A stretch of 59,062 nt of DNA from Pseudomonas akapageensis (GTDB taxonomy: Bacteria > Pseudomonadota > Gammaproteobacteria > Pseudomonadales > Pseudomonadaceae), in NCBI RefSeq assembly GCF_011355085.1, contig NZ_VXCP01000017.1, positions 170,128 to 229,189 of the forward strand, given 5' to 3'. Shown here piece after piece: positions 28,176 to 39,741 of the stretch. Position 1 is the first letter of the stretch; every line of letters starts with the position of its first letter. The translations under genes were made by a program, and so were the position numbers. The notes under the pieces were generated by a model. It had not been told where the DNA came from. It worked only from the letters and a program-made list of their open reading frames with translations, and did not search any database.

Positions 28176-29212
28176 GCTGACTGCCGCTGGCTGCGCCGGA
28201 ACTCTCCCGGCGTCTGGTTGCTCCAGCGCTTGAAGGCACGCTGGAAGGCTTCGGCCGAAGCAAAGCCAAGCAAATAGGCGATCTCGCCGAATGCCAGTTC
28301 CGTATCGCGGATGTAGGTCATGGCCAGGTCGCGGCGGGTGTCGTTGAGAATGGCGCGGAACTGCGTACCTTCATCCGCCAGCTTGCGGCGCAGGGTCCAG
28401 GTCGGCAGTTTCAGCCGTGCCGCCACTTCTTCCAGGTCCGGTTCACGGCCACCATTGAGCAAGGGTCCCAGCAACTGAGTGATGCGTTCGCGCAGGCTTC
28501 GGGTTCGGGTCAGCTGCTCCAGTTCCTTTTCACACAATTGCAGCAGGTGCCGCCAGGTACTTGGGCAATGTGCTGCATTGCGCAGGTTAAGGCTGGCATG
28601 ACTCAGGCGTAGCTGATTGTCGTGCGCGCCAAAGACGATGGGGCAATGGCTCAGTGCCTGATACTCGCCGGCGTAGGTGGGCGCCTCGAACTCTATCTCG
28701 ACGCGTTCGGCCAGCAGGGTGCTGCCTGCCAGGCTCGACAATTGCGCCAGCCAGCCGCCAAGGATCGAGTCGACCACGAAACGGTTGTAGGTGTTGTAGG
28801 GGCTGATCGAATAGAAGCGCAACCAGGCGCCCTGGCTGTCTTCGTGAAAGCTCGATTGACCGCGGTAGTTGGAGGCGTACAGCGGCTCGAAGCGAATCAG
28901 GGTGCGCGCGGCTTCGCGCACGTTCGGCGCCTGGGCGGCGGTAACACCGGCCAGGCCTGCCTCGCTCAGGCGGCTGCACATGCCCATGTGCAGGCCCAAG
29001 GCAGGATTGTCGGTCAGTTGAATCGCCGCATGCCCAAGGCGCATATAGCGTGGTATCGACAGGCGCGCACAGGGCTCGGCCAGGCGTGCGCCGTCCAGGC
29101 CGTATTGTTCGAGCAGTGCGGTCGGGTCCTGGCCCATGCTGCGCACCGCATTCGCCAGGCTGTGGATAAAGCCTACCGACAAGTCGCCCAGACGCACCCT
29201 TGGTTGATTCAT
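28172..29212 (-). CDS. AraC-family regulator with Arabinose_bd-type N-terminal domain
   Basis: 346 aa. The N-terminal 200 residues are the sensor domain seen in OruR/VirF-like AraC members; the C-terminal double helix-turn-helix spans about 245-340 (LEEVAARLKLPTWTLRRKLADEGTQF, then IAYLLGFASAEAFQRAFKRWSNQTPGEFRR). The nitrilase-like gene is only 4 bp upstream on the same strand, so the two form an operon, and fadH is divergent. It probably controls this operon and fadH; the inducer is perhaps a fatty-acid or acyl-CoA type compound (inference from context only). Confidence 0.9.
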   Translation of the reverse strand: MNQPRVRLGDLSVGFIHSLANAVRSMGQDPTALLEQYGLDGARLAEPCARLSIPRYMRLGHAAIQLTDNPALGLHMGMCSRLSEAGLAGVTAAQAPNVREAARTLIRFEPLYASNYRGQSSFHEDSQGAWLRFYSISPYNTYNRFVVDSILGGWLAQLSSLAGSTLLAERVEIEFEAPTYAGEYQALSHCPIVFGAHDNQLRLSHASLNLRNAAHCPSTWRHLLQLCEKELEQLTRTRSLRERITQLLGPLLNGGREPDLEEVAARLKLPTWTLRRKLADEGTQFRAILNDTRRDLAMTYIRDTELAFGEIAYLLGFASAEAFQRAFKRWSNQTPGEFRRSQRQSA

Positions 29213-29216
29213 GGAC

Positions 29217-30347
29217 TTATAACCAGAGATTGATCAGGCGCGCGCCGCGCCGGTTGTTGCCGCTATTGACCAGGCCGTGGAGGGTGCCGAAGCTTTGCCC
29301 TTCGTTGGCCTGGTCCCAGAATTGCCCGCGCATGAACACGCTCATGCCGGCAACGGCGGTGCTGATCGGCGGTTGGCCGGTCAGGGTCAGGCGATGCCAG
29401 GCTTCGCCTTCGCTGACTTCTCCGGGTTTCAGGTTGCTCTGCTCAGGCACCGAGCGGCTGGCGTAACCACGCCAGGGTCGCGACCAATGCCCCTTGCCAC
29501 TGACAAAAGCCGGGACCGCGATCAACTGCGCGGCCTGGGCGTTGAGCTGGCTGTAATTGGCGGGGTACCAGCTGTCTCTGCCGATCAGCACGCCCAGGCG
29601 TCCGGCCGGGGTGTCAACGACGTGCAGGAGCGGCTCGCCGCTGGCGCGGATGTAGCGGCGCTCTTCCTTGCCCGGGTAAAGCTGGCGTTGTGGCTGCCCA
29701 AGTGGCGTGCCGTCGCTGCCGAACACCAGGCTGCTGTTGTACAGCGCACCGCCGCCGACGCGCAGGGTGCCGTTTTCCAGGTGTGGATCGGGCAGGACAA
29801 TGGAGCCTGCGACCAGTGTCACGCCGAATTCCCGGGCCAGGCCGCCGAACAGTTCCTGGTAGTCCTCGGCCATGCGCCGGGCCTTCATGCGCAGGCGGGC
29901 GTCTTCCAGGCGGTTTTCACCCTTGGCGCCCAGCAGTGCAGCCATGAATTTCAACGGATTGCTCAAGGCGAGCCATTGCATGGCCTCTTCCCGATGATTG
30001 GCGCGGTACAGCTCGTCTTTCTCGCCCCGGGCCCACAGCCAGGTACCCACGTGTTCGGGCAGGACGACGACTGTCTTGGCGTTGAGCAAGCCCTTGGCGC
30101 GGGCTTGTTCGAAGTAAGCCGCGAGTTTGCGATGCAGGCGCGTGAGGCTCTGGTAGTCGCCGGGAAACAGTTCGGGTTCGATGCCCAGCAGGTTGCCGCG
30201 GTCTGCGGGCACGCCTTCGTCGAGCGCCACCTGGATGCGCAGGTCGGAAAGGTAGTGGCCAATGGGCCGATGCGTCGTCCACAGCCCGTAGCTGATCAAC
30301 ACAGCTATGGCGAGGAGGGCGACGAGGGAAATCAGGAATCTGCGCAT
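29217..30347 (-). CDS. Membrane-anchored nitrilase-like protein lacking the catalytic triad
   Basis: 376 aa. One N-terminal membrane anchor (FLISLVALLAIAVLISYGLW), then a carbon-nitrogen hydrolase fold facing the periplasm. The triad Glu is kept (VVLPEH, Glu98), but the Lys position reads Gln (Q-R-Q-L-Y-P where K-x-H-L-x-P is normal) and the Cys position is Gly256 (L-I-G-R-D where I-C-Y-D is normal). Amidase activity is not expected. Co-transcribed with the AraC regulator. It may be a binding protein or a sensor for that regulator; this is inference. Confidence 0.75.
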   Translation of the reverse strand: MRRFLISLVALLAIAVLISYGLWTTHRPIGHYLSDLRIQVALDEGVPADRGNLLGIEPELFPGDYQSLTRLHRKLAAYFEQARAKGLLNAKTVVVLPEHVGTWLWARGEKDELYRANHREEAMQWLALSNPLKFMAALLGAKGENRLEDARLRMKARRMAEDYQELFGGLAREFGVTLVAGSIVLPDPHLENGTLRVGGGALYNSSLVFGSDGTPLGQPQRQLYPGKEERRYIRASGEPLLHVVDTPAGRLGVLIGRDSWYPANYSQLNAQAAQLIAVPAFVSGKGHWSRPWRGYASRSVPEQSNLKPGEVSEGEAWHRLTLTGQPPISTAVAGMSVFMRGQFWDQANEGQSFGTLHGLVNSGNNRRGARLINLWL

Positions 30348-30378
30348 GGAGCGGATGGATCAACGTGTTCTGGAGTCT

Positions 30379-30407
30379 GCATTAGGGTAGTCGTGCTGCG
30401 CATTAGG
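30379..30407. promoter_or_regulatory. Direct repeat GCATTAGG, 21-bp spacing
   Basis: GCATTAGG at 30379-30386 and 30400-30407, offset by 21 bp (two helical turns), in the gap between the nitrilase-like gene and fadH. Helically phased direct repeats are the usual form of AraC-family binding sites. Confidence 0.5.
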
Positions 30408-30418
30408 ATCAATAACTT

Positions 30419-30434
30419 GTCATTTTCGGTCATT
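30419..30434. promoter_or_regulatory. Direct repeat GTCATT, 10-bp spacing
   Basis: GTCATT at 30419-30424 and 30429-30434, one helical turn apart, nearer the fadH side of the same gap. A possible second regulator contact or a promoter-proximal half-site pair. Confidence 0.35.
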
Positions 30435-30436
30435 GA

Positions 30437-32578
<2,142 letters not shown>

Positions 32579-32659
32579 TGATCGATCCGCGGCGGCGCCC
32601 CCATGGGGGCGTCGCTGCGCTGTTAGACTGTGCGTTTCCGTTCGCGCAAGAAAACCACA

Positions 32660-33592
32660 GTGTCCTTTTCCCTTCTCGAATCCTTCGACTGTCTTCCCTC
32701 TGCGCCCTTGCAGCGGCTTTCGCTCGGTTGGCTTGAACGAGCCGGAGTCGAGGTGGCGGTGCTGCGCCTGGATCGAATCGACCCGCTGATCAGCGGCAAC
32801 AAATGGTTCAAGTTGCTCGAACATCTGCGCCTTGCCCAGCACAGCGGTGCAGCCGGCATCATCAGCCTGGGCGGTGCTCACTCCAATCATTTGCATGCCT
32901 TGGCGGCGGCCGGCCAGCGTTTCGGTTTCGCCACCGCCGGCCTGTTGCGCGGGCATGCCCAGGAAAACCCGACCGTGCGCGACCTGCAAGCCTTCGGCAT
33001 GCAGTTGCACTGGCTCGGCTACGGTGGTTATCGGGAGCGGCATCAACCTGGCTTCTGGCTGCCCTGGCTGGAGCGCTATCCCGGCTGGCACGCTGTGCCG
33101 GAGGGTGGCGGTGGACCGCTGGGCGCCCAGGGTTGCTTGTTGATCCTCGAGCAGGCACGCAGCCAATTGGCGGCGCTTGGTTGGGCTGATTACGACGCTT
33201 GGTGGCTGGCGGCGGGCACCGGCACCACATTGGCCGGGCTGGTGCTGGCCGAACAAGGTGCGCACAAGGTGTATGGCGCCGTTGCAGTACCGGGTGATCA
33301 TGGGGTTGCCGGCAATGTCGAGGCGCTGGTGCCGTCGGGGAATGCCGTTTATGAGTTGATCGATGCCAGCCGGGGTGGCTTTGCCAAGGCGGATGCGGGT
33401 TTGTTGGCGTTTATGCGGGCAAGCGAGGCGGAGTCTGGGGTGCCTTTGGAGCCGGTGTATACGGGCAAGGCGTTGATGGCGTTGCGTGAGCGGGTCGAGG
33501 CGGGCGCTTTCGAGCGGGGTTCACGGTTGATCTTTGTGCATACGGGCGGGTTGCAAGGCGATGATCGCCATGCGGTCAGTCGCCTCCTGTAA
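32660..33592 (+). CDS. PLP-dependent D-cysteine desulfhydrase / ACC deaminase-like enzyme
   Basis: About 310 aa. The PLP lysine is in SGNKWFKL near residue 50, and the conserved Ser/Asn site is GGAHSNHLHALAAAG; AAGTGTTLAGLVL binds the cofactor phosphate. The family degrades D-cysteine or related beta-substituted amino acids to pyruvate. The start is uncertain: GTG 32660 (chosen) or an earlier in-frame GTG at 32630; no strong ribosome site exists for either. It follows fadH by 81 bp. Substrate is not settled by sequence, and ACC deaminase is unlikely without the diagnostic residues being checked. Confidence 0.82.
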   Translation: MSFSLLESFDCLPSAPLQRLSLGWLERAGVEVAVLRLDRIDPLISGNKWFKLLEHLRLAQHSGAAGIISLGGAHSNHLHALAAAGQRFGFATAGLLRGHAQENPTVRDLQAFGMQLHWLGYGGYRERHQPGFWLPWLERYPGWHAVPEGGGGPLGAQGCLLILEQARSQLAALGWADYDAWWLAAGTGTTLAGLVLAEQGAHKVYGAVAVPGDHGVAGNVEALVPSGNAVYELIDASRGGFAKADAGLLAFMRASEAESGVPLEPVYTGKALMALRERVEAGAFERGSRLIFVHTGGLQGDDRHAVSRLL

Positions 33593-33602
33593 AGACATGC
33601 TC

Positions 33603-33691
33603 CTCGTTCCCACGCTCTGCGTGGGAATGCAGAGTCTGACGCTCCAGCGTCACTTTGCTGCGCGTCTGCGGATGCATTCCCACGCGGAGCG
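33603..33691. repeat. Composite palindromic repeat (CGTTCCCACGC type), copy 3, truncated
   Basis: Left arm CTCGTTCCCACGCTCTGCG, inner GACGCTCCAGCGTC, then ATTCCCACGCGGAGCG. The terminal GTGGGAACGAG of the other copies is missing; instead the cytochrome b561 stop codon begins a few bases later. Confidence 0.8.
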
Positions 33692-33696
33692 ACCGC

Positions 33697-34242
33697 TCAG
33701 CGCTTGGGCAATATCCGCAACAGCGAGTTATCGCGCACCACGTAATGATGATAAAGCCCGGCAATTGCATGCAGCCCGATCAACCAGTAACCGATGGTGC
33801 CACCCAGCGCATGCCAGCCCTCGATCTCTTCGGCCAGGTCATCGTTCGCCCCGATCAGCGGTGGCAATTCGAACCCGTAGAAGGGCACGGGCTTGTCGGC
33901 TGCGCTGAGGATCATCCAGCCAGCGATCGGCATGCCGATCATCAAGGCATACAGGCCCCAGTGCATCAAATGCGCCAGCAGCATCTGCCAGCCCGAAGGC
34001 TTGGGCTCGATACGTGGCGTGGGGCCGAACAGGCGCAGAGCCAGGCGCAGCCAGACCAGCACGAACACGGTCAGGCCGAGCATGAAATGCATGTCCTTGA
34101 TCAAGGCCCGGCCCGGGCTGTCCTTGGGGAAGATGCCCCTGAACTCGATACAGGCGTAGGTCACTGCGATCAACAGCAGCATCAGCCAGTGCAAGCTGAT
34201 CGAGAGGCTTCCATAGCGCTCCTCGGTGTTCTTCCAACTCAT
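33697..34242 (-). CDS. Cytochrome b561 family membrane protein
   Basis: 181 aa with four membrane helices ([78 protein letters not shown]). His residues in helices 1-4 are positioned for two b-type haems. The family passes electrons from quinol, often to superoxide. The start ATG at 34240-34242 is preceded by GGGAG. It converges on the desulfhydrase gene, with the truncated repeat between, and is divergent from the transporter gene. CybB-like proteins vary in role. Confidence 0.9.
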   Translation of the reverse strand: MSWKNTEERYGSLSISLHWLMLLLIAVTYACIEFRGIFPKDSPGRALIKDMHFMLGLTVFVLVWLRLALRLFGPTPRIEPKPSGWQMLLAHLMHWGLYALMIGMPIAGWMILSAADKPVPFYGFELPPLIGANDDLAEEIEGWHALGGTIGYWLIGLHAIAGLYHHYVVRDNSLLRILPKR

Positions 34243-34360
34243 CGTCCATTTCTCCCAGACTTGCGATCTTGTGTGTCGCCGTGCTCCTACTTTAACCAAT
34301 AAAAAGCGCAAGCCCGTTGATCTGTCGCTAGAATCCGCCTTTTTTTCGAGGCATCTACCC

Positions 34361-35644
34361 GTGCTGATGGCATCCATGATCTTTCTGCTGACCATTACCC
34401 TGGTCATCTGGCAGCCAAAAGGCCTGAACGTGGGCTGGAGCGCGACACTGGGCGCGGTGCTGGCATTGCTCACGGGTGTGGTCCAGCTCAGCGATATCCC
34501 CCTGGTGTGGCATATCATCTGGAATGCCACCGGTACCTTCATCGCCCTGATCATCATCAGCCTGCTGCTCGACGAGGCCGGCTTTTTCGCCTGGGCAGCC
34601 CTGCATGTCGCACGCTGGGGGCGTGGCAGCGGGCGCCGGTTGTTCGCCTATATTGTGCTGCTCGGCGCGCTGGTTTCAGCGCTGTTCGCCAACGACGGCG
34701 CGGCGTTGATTCTTACGCCCATTGTGGTCGCGATGTTGCTGGCCCTGCGCTTCTCGCCGGCGGTGACGCTGGCGTTCGTCATGGCCGCGGGCTTTATCGC
34801 CGACACGGCCAGCCTGCCGTTGATCGTGTCGAACCTGGTGAATATCGTCTCGGCCGACTTTTTCGGCATCGGCTTCAATCGCTATGCGGCAGTCATGGTG
34901 CCGGTCAACCTTGTCAGCGTGGCAGCCACGCTGGGCATTCTGCTGTGGTTCTTCAGGCGTGACATACCGGAGCAGTACAACCCTGCACAGCTTGAACCAC
35001 CGCGCGATGCCGTGCGCGATCCGGCAACCTTCGTTGCCGGCTGGTTGGTGCTGTTGATCCTGCTGCTCGGCTGTTTCGCGCTGGAGCCGCTGGGCATTCC
35101 GGTCAGTGCCATTGCCGCGGTCTGTGCGGCAGTGCTGCTGGTCATCGCCGGTCGGGGGCACAAGATCTCGACGCGCAAAGTGCTCAAGGAGGCGCCCTGG
35201 CACATCGTGATTTTCTCGCTGGGGATGTACCTGGTGGTCTACGGCTTGCGCAATGCCGGCCTGACCGCCAATCTCGCCCTGCTGCTCGACCGCTTCGCCG
35301 GGCAGGGCGTCTGGGGGGCGGCCATGGGTACCGGGATCCTGACGGCCTTGCTGTCTTCGATCATGAACAACCTGCCCACGGTGCTGATCGGGGCGCTGTC
35401 GATCGATGCCAGTCAGGCCACGGGCGTGGTCAAGGAGGCAATGATCTATGCCAATGTGATCGGCAGTGACCTGGGGCCGAAAATCACGCCGATTGGCAGC
35501 CTGGCCACCTTGCTCTGGTTGCACGTGCTCGAGCGCAGGAACATCCACATCGGTTGGGGGTATTACTTCAAGGTCGGCATCGTGCTGACGGTACCGGTGT
35601 TGCTGGTGACATTGGCAGCACTGGCGCTGCGTTTGTCGCTCTGA
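34361..35644 (+). CDS. ArsB/NhaD-type transporter (arsenite efflux-like)
   Basis: 427 aa, about 10-11 membrane helices. The sequence [22 protein letters not shown] and the helix [12 protein letters not shown] resemble Ars[31 protein letters not shown] and [21 protein letters not shown] are the two conserved re-entrant segments of the ion-transporter superfamily. The start is GTG (L-M-A-S-M follows). No arsR, arsC or arsH is adjacent, so arsenic function is not shown by context; another anion is possible. Confidence 0.82.
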   Translation: MLMASMIFLLTITLVIWQPKGLNVGWSATLGAVLALLTGVVQLSDIPLVWHIIWNATGTFIALIIISLLLDEAGFFAWAALHVARWGRGSGRRLFAYIVLLGALVSALFANDGAALILTPIVVAMLLALRFSPAVTLAFVMAAGFIADTASLPLIVSNLVNIVSADFFGIGFNRYAAVMVPVNLVSVAATLGILLWFFRRDIPEQYNPAQLEPPRDAVRDPATFVAGWLVLLILLLGCFALEPLGIPVSAIAAVCAAVLLVIAGRGHKISTRKVLKEAPWHIVIFSLGMYLVVYGLRNAGLTANLALLLDRFAGQGVWGAAMGTGILTALLSSIMNNLPTVLIGALSIDASQATGVVKEAMIYANVIGSDLGPKITPIGSLATLLWLHVLERRNIHIGWGYYFKVGIVLTVPVLLVTLAALALRLSL

Positions 35645-36595
35645 TCAGGCCGTACCAGGGACGTTCGGCCACAGGTCCGAAACCAGGAACAGTCGCTCGG
35701 CTTCTTCCCAGTCACCCTCGGCATTTTCGCTCAAGCGCACCAGCAGTTGCGCCGGGGCCAAGGGATCGAGGGCTGCAAGCCATTGCTCCAGGCGTTCGGG
35801 TGTCCAGGTTTGCTCGAGCGGGTAATGCGCCGGTGCCAGCCAGGCATGGCGGGGCAGCAACTGCCAGCGCCCGGGCAGGCTTTGGGCATGGAAGGCCGGC
35901 CAATCGCGCTGATGCAGCCAGCGACCCTTGAGGTGCTGCGGGTTGGCGCCTTGGGGGGAATCGGCATGGCCGGGCCAGGGGTAGAGCAGATAGCCGCCCA
36001 ACCACAACTGTGCGCTGAACTGGCCGATATCCAGTGCCGCCAGCACCTCGCGGCTTTCGCTGCGAGCCGAGATCGGCAGCTGATGGTCGGCCAGGTGCGC
36101 CAGCTTGCGGTCCAGGCGGTCATGGCAGCCGGGGCCGAGCCAGTGGGCCGGGTCCAGGCCGTCGCCGTTCTGCGGCCCGAGGTAGAGCTTGATTGCCAGT
36201 TCCAGATGATGCACGCCGTCGCGGTCGCGCAGCAGGATGTCCAGCTCGCCGAGGGTATGCCCATCCTTGCGGATCGGCAGGTTGGCGGCGATCAGCTCCA
36301 CCCCCGGGGCCTGTTTCAGGGCGAATTGCCACAACCGCTCGTAATACAGCCCCAGGCGGCGGGTCGCGCCCTGGGACAGCCAGTCCAGCAGGTCGCTGCT
36401 GTCTTCATCCAGTTGCAACAGCCACTGCGCCAGCTGCGTCGGCTGGTCGACCCAGTCGCTGCCACTCAAGGGATGACGCTGGGTCCAGGGGGTGACGCTG
36501 AGCATCGGTGGGGCAAGAATCACCCACGCCAGATCGCGCACATGGGGTTGGCGGAGTTGGCGGGGCAGGTCGGTCAGGCTGGGAAACAGGCTCAT
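35645..36595 (-). CDS. DUF1853 family protein
   Basis: 316 aa. [26 protein letters not shown] is the typical start. The core holds [12 protein letters not shown] followed by [11 protein letters not shown], resembling a PD-(D/E)XK nuclease motif (Asp, then Glu...Lys on the next strand), but no nuclease activity is known to me. It converges tail to tail with the transporter (stop codons adjacent) and faces nadK across a promoter gap with CATAAT near 36669. Confidence 0.75.
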   Translation of the reverse strand: MSLFPSLTDLPRQLRQPHVRDLAWVILAPPMLSVTPWTQRHPLSGSDWVDQPTQLAQWLLQLDEDSSDLLDWLSQGATRRLGLYYERLWQFALKQAPGVELIAANLPIRKDGHTLGELDILLRDRDGVHHLELAIKLYLGPQNGDGLDPAHWLGPGCHDRLDRKLAHLADHQLPISARSESREVLAALDIGQFSAQLWLGGYLLYPWPGHADSPQGANPQHLKGRWLHQRDWPAFHAQSLPGRWQLLPRHAWLAPAHYPLEQTWTPERLEQWLAALDPLAPAQLLVRLSENAEGDWEEAERLFLVSDLWPNVPGTA

Positions 36596-36734
36596 GCTGC
36601 GAGCATAGCCCCTTGTGCGCGGGCATTCAGCATTTTGTCCCGGGTTTGCCGCTACCCGGCGCTTTCCCCCATAATCTACTTCTTTGGCTGGCGTATCACG
36701 CCTATGCGCCTGGCCCAGACCCAGCGGGAGCCCC

Positions 36735-37625
36735 ATGGAGCAATTTCGCAATATCGGTATCATCGGCCGTCTCGGCAGCTCCCAGGTGCTCGACACCATT
36801 CGCCGCCTGAAGAGGTTCCTGCTGGAACGACACCTGCACGTGATCCTCGAGGACACCATCGCCGAAGTGCTGCCCGGCCACGGCCTGCAGACGTCTTCGC
36901 GCAAAATGCTCGGTGAGGTCTGCGACCTGGTCATCGTCGTTGGTGGTGACGGCAGCCTGCTGGGCGCTGCCCGTGCGCTGGCCCGCCACAACACGCCGGT
37001 GCTGGGTATCAACCGCGGCAGCCTGGGCTTTCTGACCGATATCCGCCCCGACGAACTGGAGGTCAAGGTCGCCGAGGTGCTCGACGGCCATTACCTGGTG
37101 GAGAATCGCTTCCTGCTCCAGGCCGAAGTGCGCCGGCACGGTGAGGCCATCGGCCAGGGCGATGCGCTCAACGACGTGGTGCTGCACCCCGGCAAATCGA
37201 CGCGAATGATCGAATTCGAGCTGTACATCGACGGCCAGTTCGTCTGTAGCCAGAAGGCCGACGGCCTGATCGTCGCCACGCCGACCGGTTCCACCGCCTA
37301 TGCGCTGTCGGCCGGCGGCCCGATCATGCACCCCAAGCTCGATGCCATCGTCATCGTGCCGATGTATCCACATACCTTGTCGGGCCGGCCGATCGTGGTC
37401 GACGGCAACAGCGAGCTGAAGATAGTGGTATCCAAGGACATGCAGATCTACCCGCAAGTCTCCTGCGATGGCCAGAATCATTTCACCTGCGCGCCGGGCG
37501 ATACCATCACGATCAACAAGAAACCGCAGAAGCTGCGCCTGATCCATCCGCTGGACCACAATTACTATGAGGTCTGTCGTACCAAGCTTGGCTGGGGTAG
37601 CCGATTGGGCGGTGGAGGCGAGTGA
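36735..37625 (+). CDS. nadK: NAD kinase
   Basis: 296 aa. It phosphorylates NAD to NADP. The conserved [11 protein letters not shown] motif (near residue 72) carries the catalytic Asp, [12 protein letters not shown] binds substrate, and [16 protein letters not shown] closes the active site. GGGAGCCCC precedes ATG. The end overlaps the phosphatase start (TGATG). Confidence 0.96.
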   Translation: MEQFRNIGIIGRLGSSQVLDTIRRLKRFLLERHLHVILEDTIAEVLPGHGLQTSSRKMLGEVCDLVIVVGGDGSLLGAARALARHNTPVLGINRGSLGFLTDIRPDELEVKVAEVLDGHYLVENRFLLQAEVRRHGEAIGQGDALNDVVLHPGKSTRMIEFELYIDGQFVCSQKADGLIVATPTGSTAYALSAGGPIMHPKLDAIVIVPMYPHTLSGRPIVVDGNSELKIVVSKDMQIYPQVSCDGQNHFTCAPGDTITINKKPQKLRLIHPLDHNYYEVCRTKLGWGSRLGGGGE

Positions 37626-38596
37626 TGCTCGATCCCGCGCGTAGCTACGACCTGATCGGTGACGTGCACGGTTGCGCCCATACCCTTGAGCATTTGCTCG
37701 ACATGCTCGGTTATCGCCGCCAGGGTGGTGTCTGGCGGCACCCGCAACGCATGGCGCTGTTTCTGGGCGATATCATCGATCGCGGCCCACGGATTCGCGA
37801 AGCCTTGCACATCGTCCATGACATGGTCGAAGCCGGCCAGGCACGTTGCATCATGGGCAACCATGAGTTCAATGCCCTGGGCTGGAGCACGGCGGCGCCC
37901 CCTGAAAGCGGCAAGCAGTATGTGCGCGAGCACACACCGCGGCATGCTCGCCTGATCGAGGCCACGCTGACCCAGTTCGACCAGCACCCGGGCGACTGGC
38001 ATGACTTTCTCGGATGGTTTTACGAACTGCCGCTGTTCCTCGATGCCGGTCGCTTCCGCCTGGTGCATGCCTGCTGGGATGGCGGCTTGATCGATTCGTT
38101 GCGCGCCCACCATGCCAACGGCTGCATCGACCAACACTTCCTCCAGGCCGCCGCCGTGCCGGGCAGTTTTGCTTGTACGGTGTTCGACCGCTTGCTGCGC
38201 GGCACCGACATGCGCCTGCCGGACGGCCTTACGCTGACCGGCGGCGACGGCCTGACGCGGGCCTTCTTTCGCACCAAATTCTGGGAAGAAGACCCGCAAA
38301 CCTATGGAGATATCGTGTTCCAGCCCGACGCCTTGCCCGAGCAGGTTGCCCGTACGCCGCTGAGCGCCAGTCAGAAGAACGCACTGCTGCGTTATGGCCT
38401 CGACGAACCGATGCTGTTCGTCGGCCATTATTGGCGCAGCGGCAAGCCGGCGCCGATCCGACCCAACCTGGCCTGCCTGGACTACAGTGCGGTGCTCTAC
38501 GGGAAACTGGTCGCCTACCGGCTCGATGAGGAAACCCGGCTCGATCCGCGCAAGTTCGTCTGGGTCGATGTGGAACGTCCGGAGGTCTTGCAATGA
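37625..38596 (+). CDS. Metallophosphatase, PPP-like
   Basis: 323 aa. Metal ligands of the calcineurin-like superfamily: D-L-I-G-D-V-H-G-C (about 10-18), G-D-I-I-D-R-G-P (near 50), G-N-H-E-F-N (near 79) and a late G-H-Y-W-R. It starts at ATG 37625, one base inside the nadK stop, and ends overlapping glpG (ATGA), so nadK, the phosphatase and glpG are coupled. Targets could be phosphoproteins or nucleotides such as Ap4A; sequence alone does not decide. Confidence 0.88.
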   Translation: MLDPARSYDLIGDVHGCAHTLEHLLDMLGYRRQGGVWRHPQRMALFLGDIIDRGPRIREALHIVHDMVEAGQARCIMGNHEFNALGWSTAAPPESGKQYVREHTPRHARLIEATLTQFDQHPGDWHDFLGWFYELPLFLDAGRFRLVHACWDGGLIDSLRAHHANGCIDQHFLQAAAVPGSFACTVFDRLLRGTDMRLPDGLTLTGGDGLTRAFFRTKFWEEDPQTYGDIVFQPDALPEQVARTPLSASQKNALLRYGLDEPMLFVGHYWRSGKPAPIRPNLACLDYSAVLYGKLVAYRLDEETRLDPRKFVWVDVERPEVLQ

Positions 38597-39468
38597 GCCC
38601 GGTGCCAGTATTTCGCCTGCCCTTGAATATCGACCTGAGCGGCTTCGTCGGCTTGTTGCGCCGCCTGCAGGTGCCGCACCGGGTCAGCGAGGAGGGCGGT
38701 GATCAGGTGCTGTGGGTGGCCAACGAACAGCTGGCTGAAGATATCCGCCAGCTCTATCAGCGCTTTCCCCAGGGCGATATCGACAACGAACTGGCGGACT
38801 TGCCCGTGCGCGAGCAACGCAGCCGGCCAGGCTTCGTTGCACAGATGCGCAGCAGCCCCATCACCACGGGCGTGCTGCTGTTGTGCCTGGTCGTCGCGGG
38901 GCTGACCTGGCTCGGCGACAATCTCCAGACCCTGCATTGGCTGACCTTCCTCGATTTCCGCGTAGGGGGTGAATACATCTATTTCACTCCGCTGGCCGAG
39001 AGCCTGGCCGCCGGCCAATGGTGGCGCCTGGTGTCGCCGATGCTGGTGCACTTCGGCATCCTCCACCTGGCCATGAATGCCATGTGGTACTGGGAGCTGG
39101 GCCGCCGCGTCGAGTTGCGCCAGGGGGGCTGGTCGATGCTGGGCCTGACCCTGGTCATGAGCCTGGTTTCCAATTACGCCCAGTACCTGTTCGGCGGGCC
39201 CAGCCTGTTTGGTGGCCTGTCCGGCGTGCTTTATGGCCTGCTGGGGCATATCTGGATCTATCAATGGCTGGCGCCTGATCCGGTGTTCCAGATGCCCCGA
39301 GGGGTACTGGTGATGATGCTGGTCTGGCTGGTGCTGTGCATGTCCGGCCTGATCAGCATGCTCGGCTTCGGCGAGATCGCCAACGCGGCGCATGTCGGCG
39401 GGTTGTTGGTCGGTTGCTTGACGGGCCTCTTGGGTGGGGCTCTGGCGCGGCGTAAACTGACCGCCTAA
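38593..39468 (+). CDS. glpG: Rhomboid intramembrane serine protease GlpG
   Basis: 291 aa. A small N-terminal cytoplasmic domain (1-85) and six membrane helices. The catalytic Ser210 (GGLSGVLYGLLG) and His267 (NAAHVGG) are present, along with the H-x-x-x-N oxyanion helix in FGILHLAMNAMWYWELG. It cleaves membrane proteins within the bilayer. Overlaps the phosphatase by 4 bp. Confidence 0.95.
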   Translation: MSPVPVFRLPLNIDLSGFVGLLRRLQVPHRVSEEGGDQVLWVANEQLAEDIRQLYQRFPQGDIDNELADLPVREQRSRPGFVAQMRSSPITTGVLLLCLVVAGLTWLGDNLQTLHWLTFLDFRVGGEYIYFTPLAESLAAGQWWRLVSPMLVHFGILHLAMNAMWYWELGRRVELRQGGWSMLGLTLVMSLVSNYAQYLFGGPSLFGGLSGVLYGLLGHIWIYQWLAPDPVFQMPRGVLVMMLVWLVLCMSGLISMLGFGEIANAAHVGGLLVGCLTGLLGGALARRKLTA

Positions 39469-39480
39469 TTTGGAGAAGTT

Positions 39481-39741
39481 ATGTCCTCTTTTGCTGAAAT
39501 GATCGAAAACATCACCCCTGACATCTACCAGAGCCTGAAACTGGCGGTGGAGATCGGCAAGTGGCCCGATGGCCGCAAGCTCACCGCCGAGCAGCGCGAA
39601 CTCTCGCTGCAGGCCATGATCGCCTGGGAAATGCAGCACCTGCCCGAGGATCAGCGCACCGGTTACATGGGCCCGCAGGAGTGCAGCTCCAAGTCGGCAC
39701 CGGTGCCCAATATCCTGTTCAAGTCGGATGCCGTCCATTGA
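39481..39741 (+). CDS. YeaC family small protein (DUF1315)
   Basis: 86 aa. FAEMIENITPDIYQSLKLAVEIGKWPDG is the family core, and W-x-M-Q-H-L-P-E-D-Q-R-T-G-Y follows. Soluble, no cysteines in a metal-like pattern. Function is not known. Its stop overlaps the DUF2797 start codon, so the two are probably made together. GGAGAAG precedes ATG. Confidence 0.88.
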   Translation: MSSFAEMIENITPDIYQSLKLAVEIGKWPDGRKLTAEQRELSLQAMIAWEMQHLPEDQRTGYMGPQECSSKSAPVPNILFKSDAVH

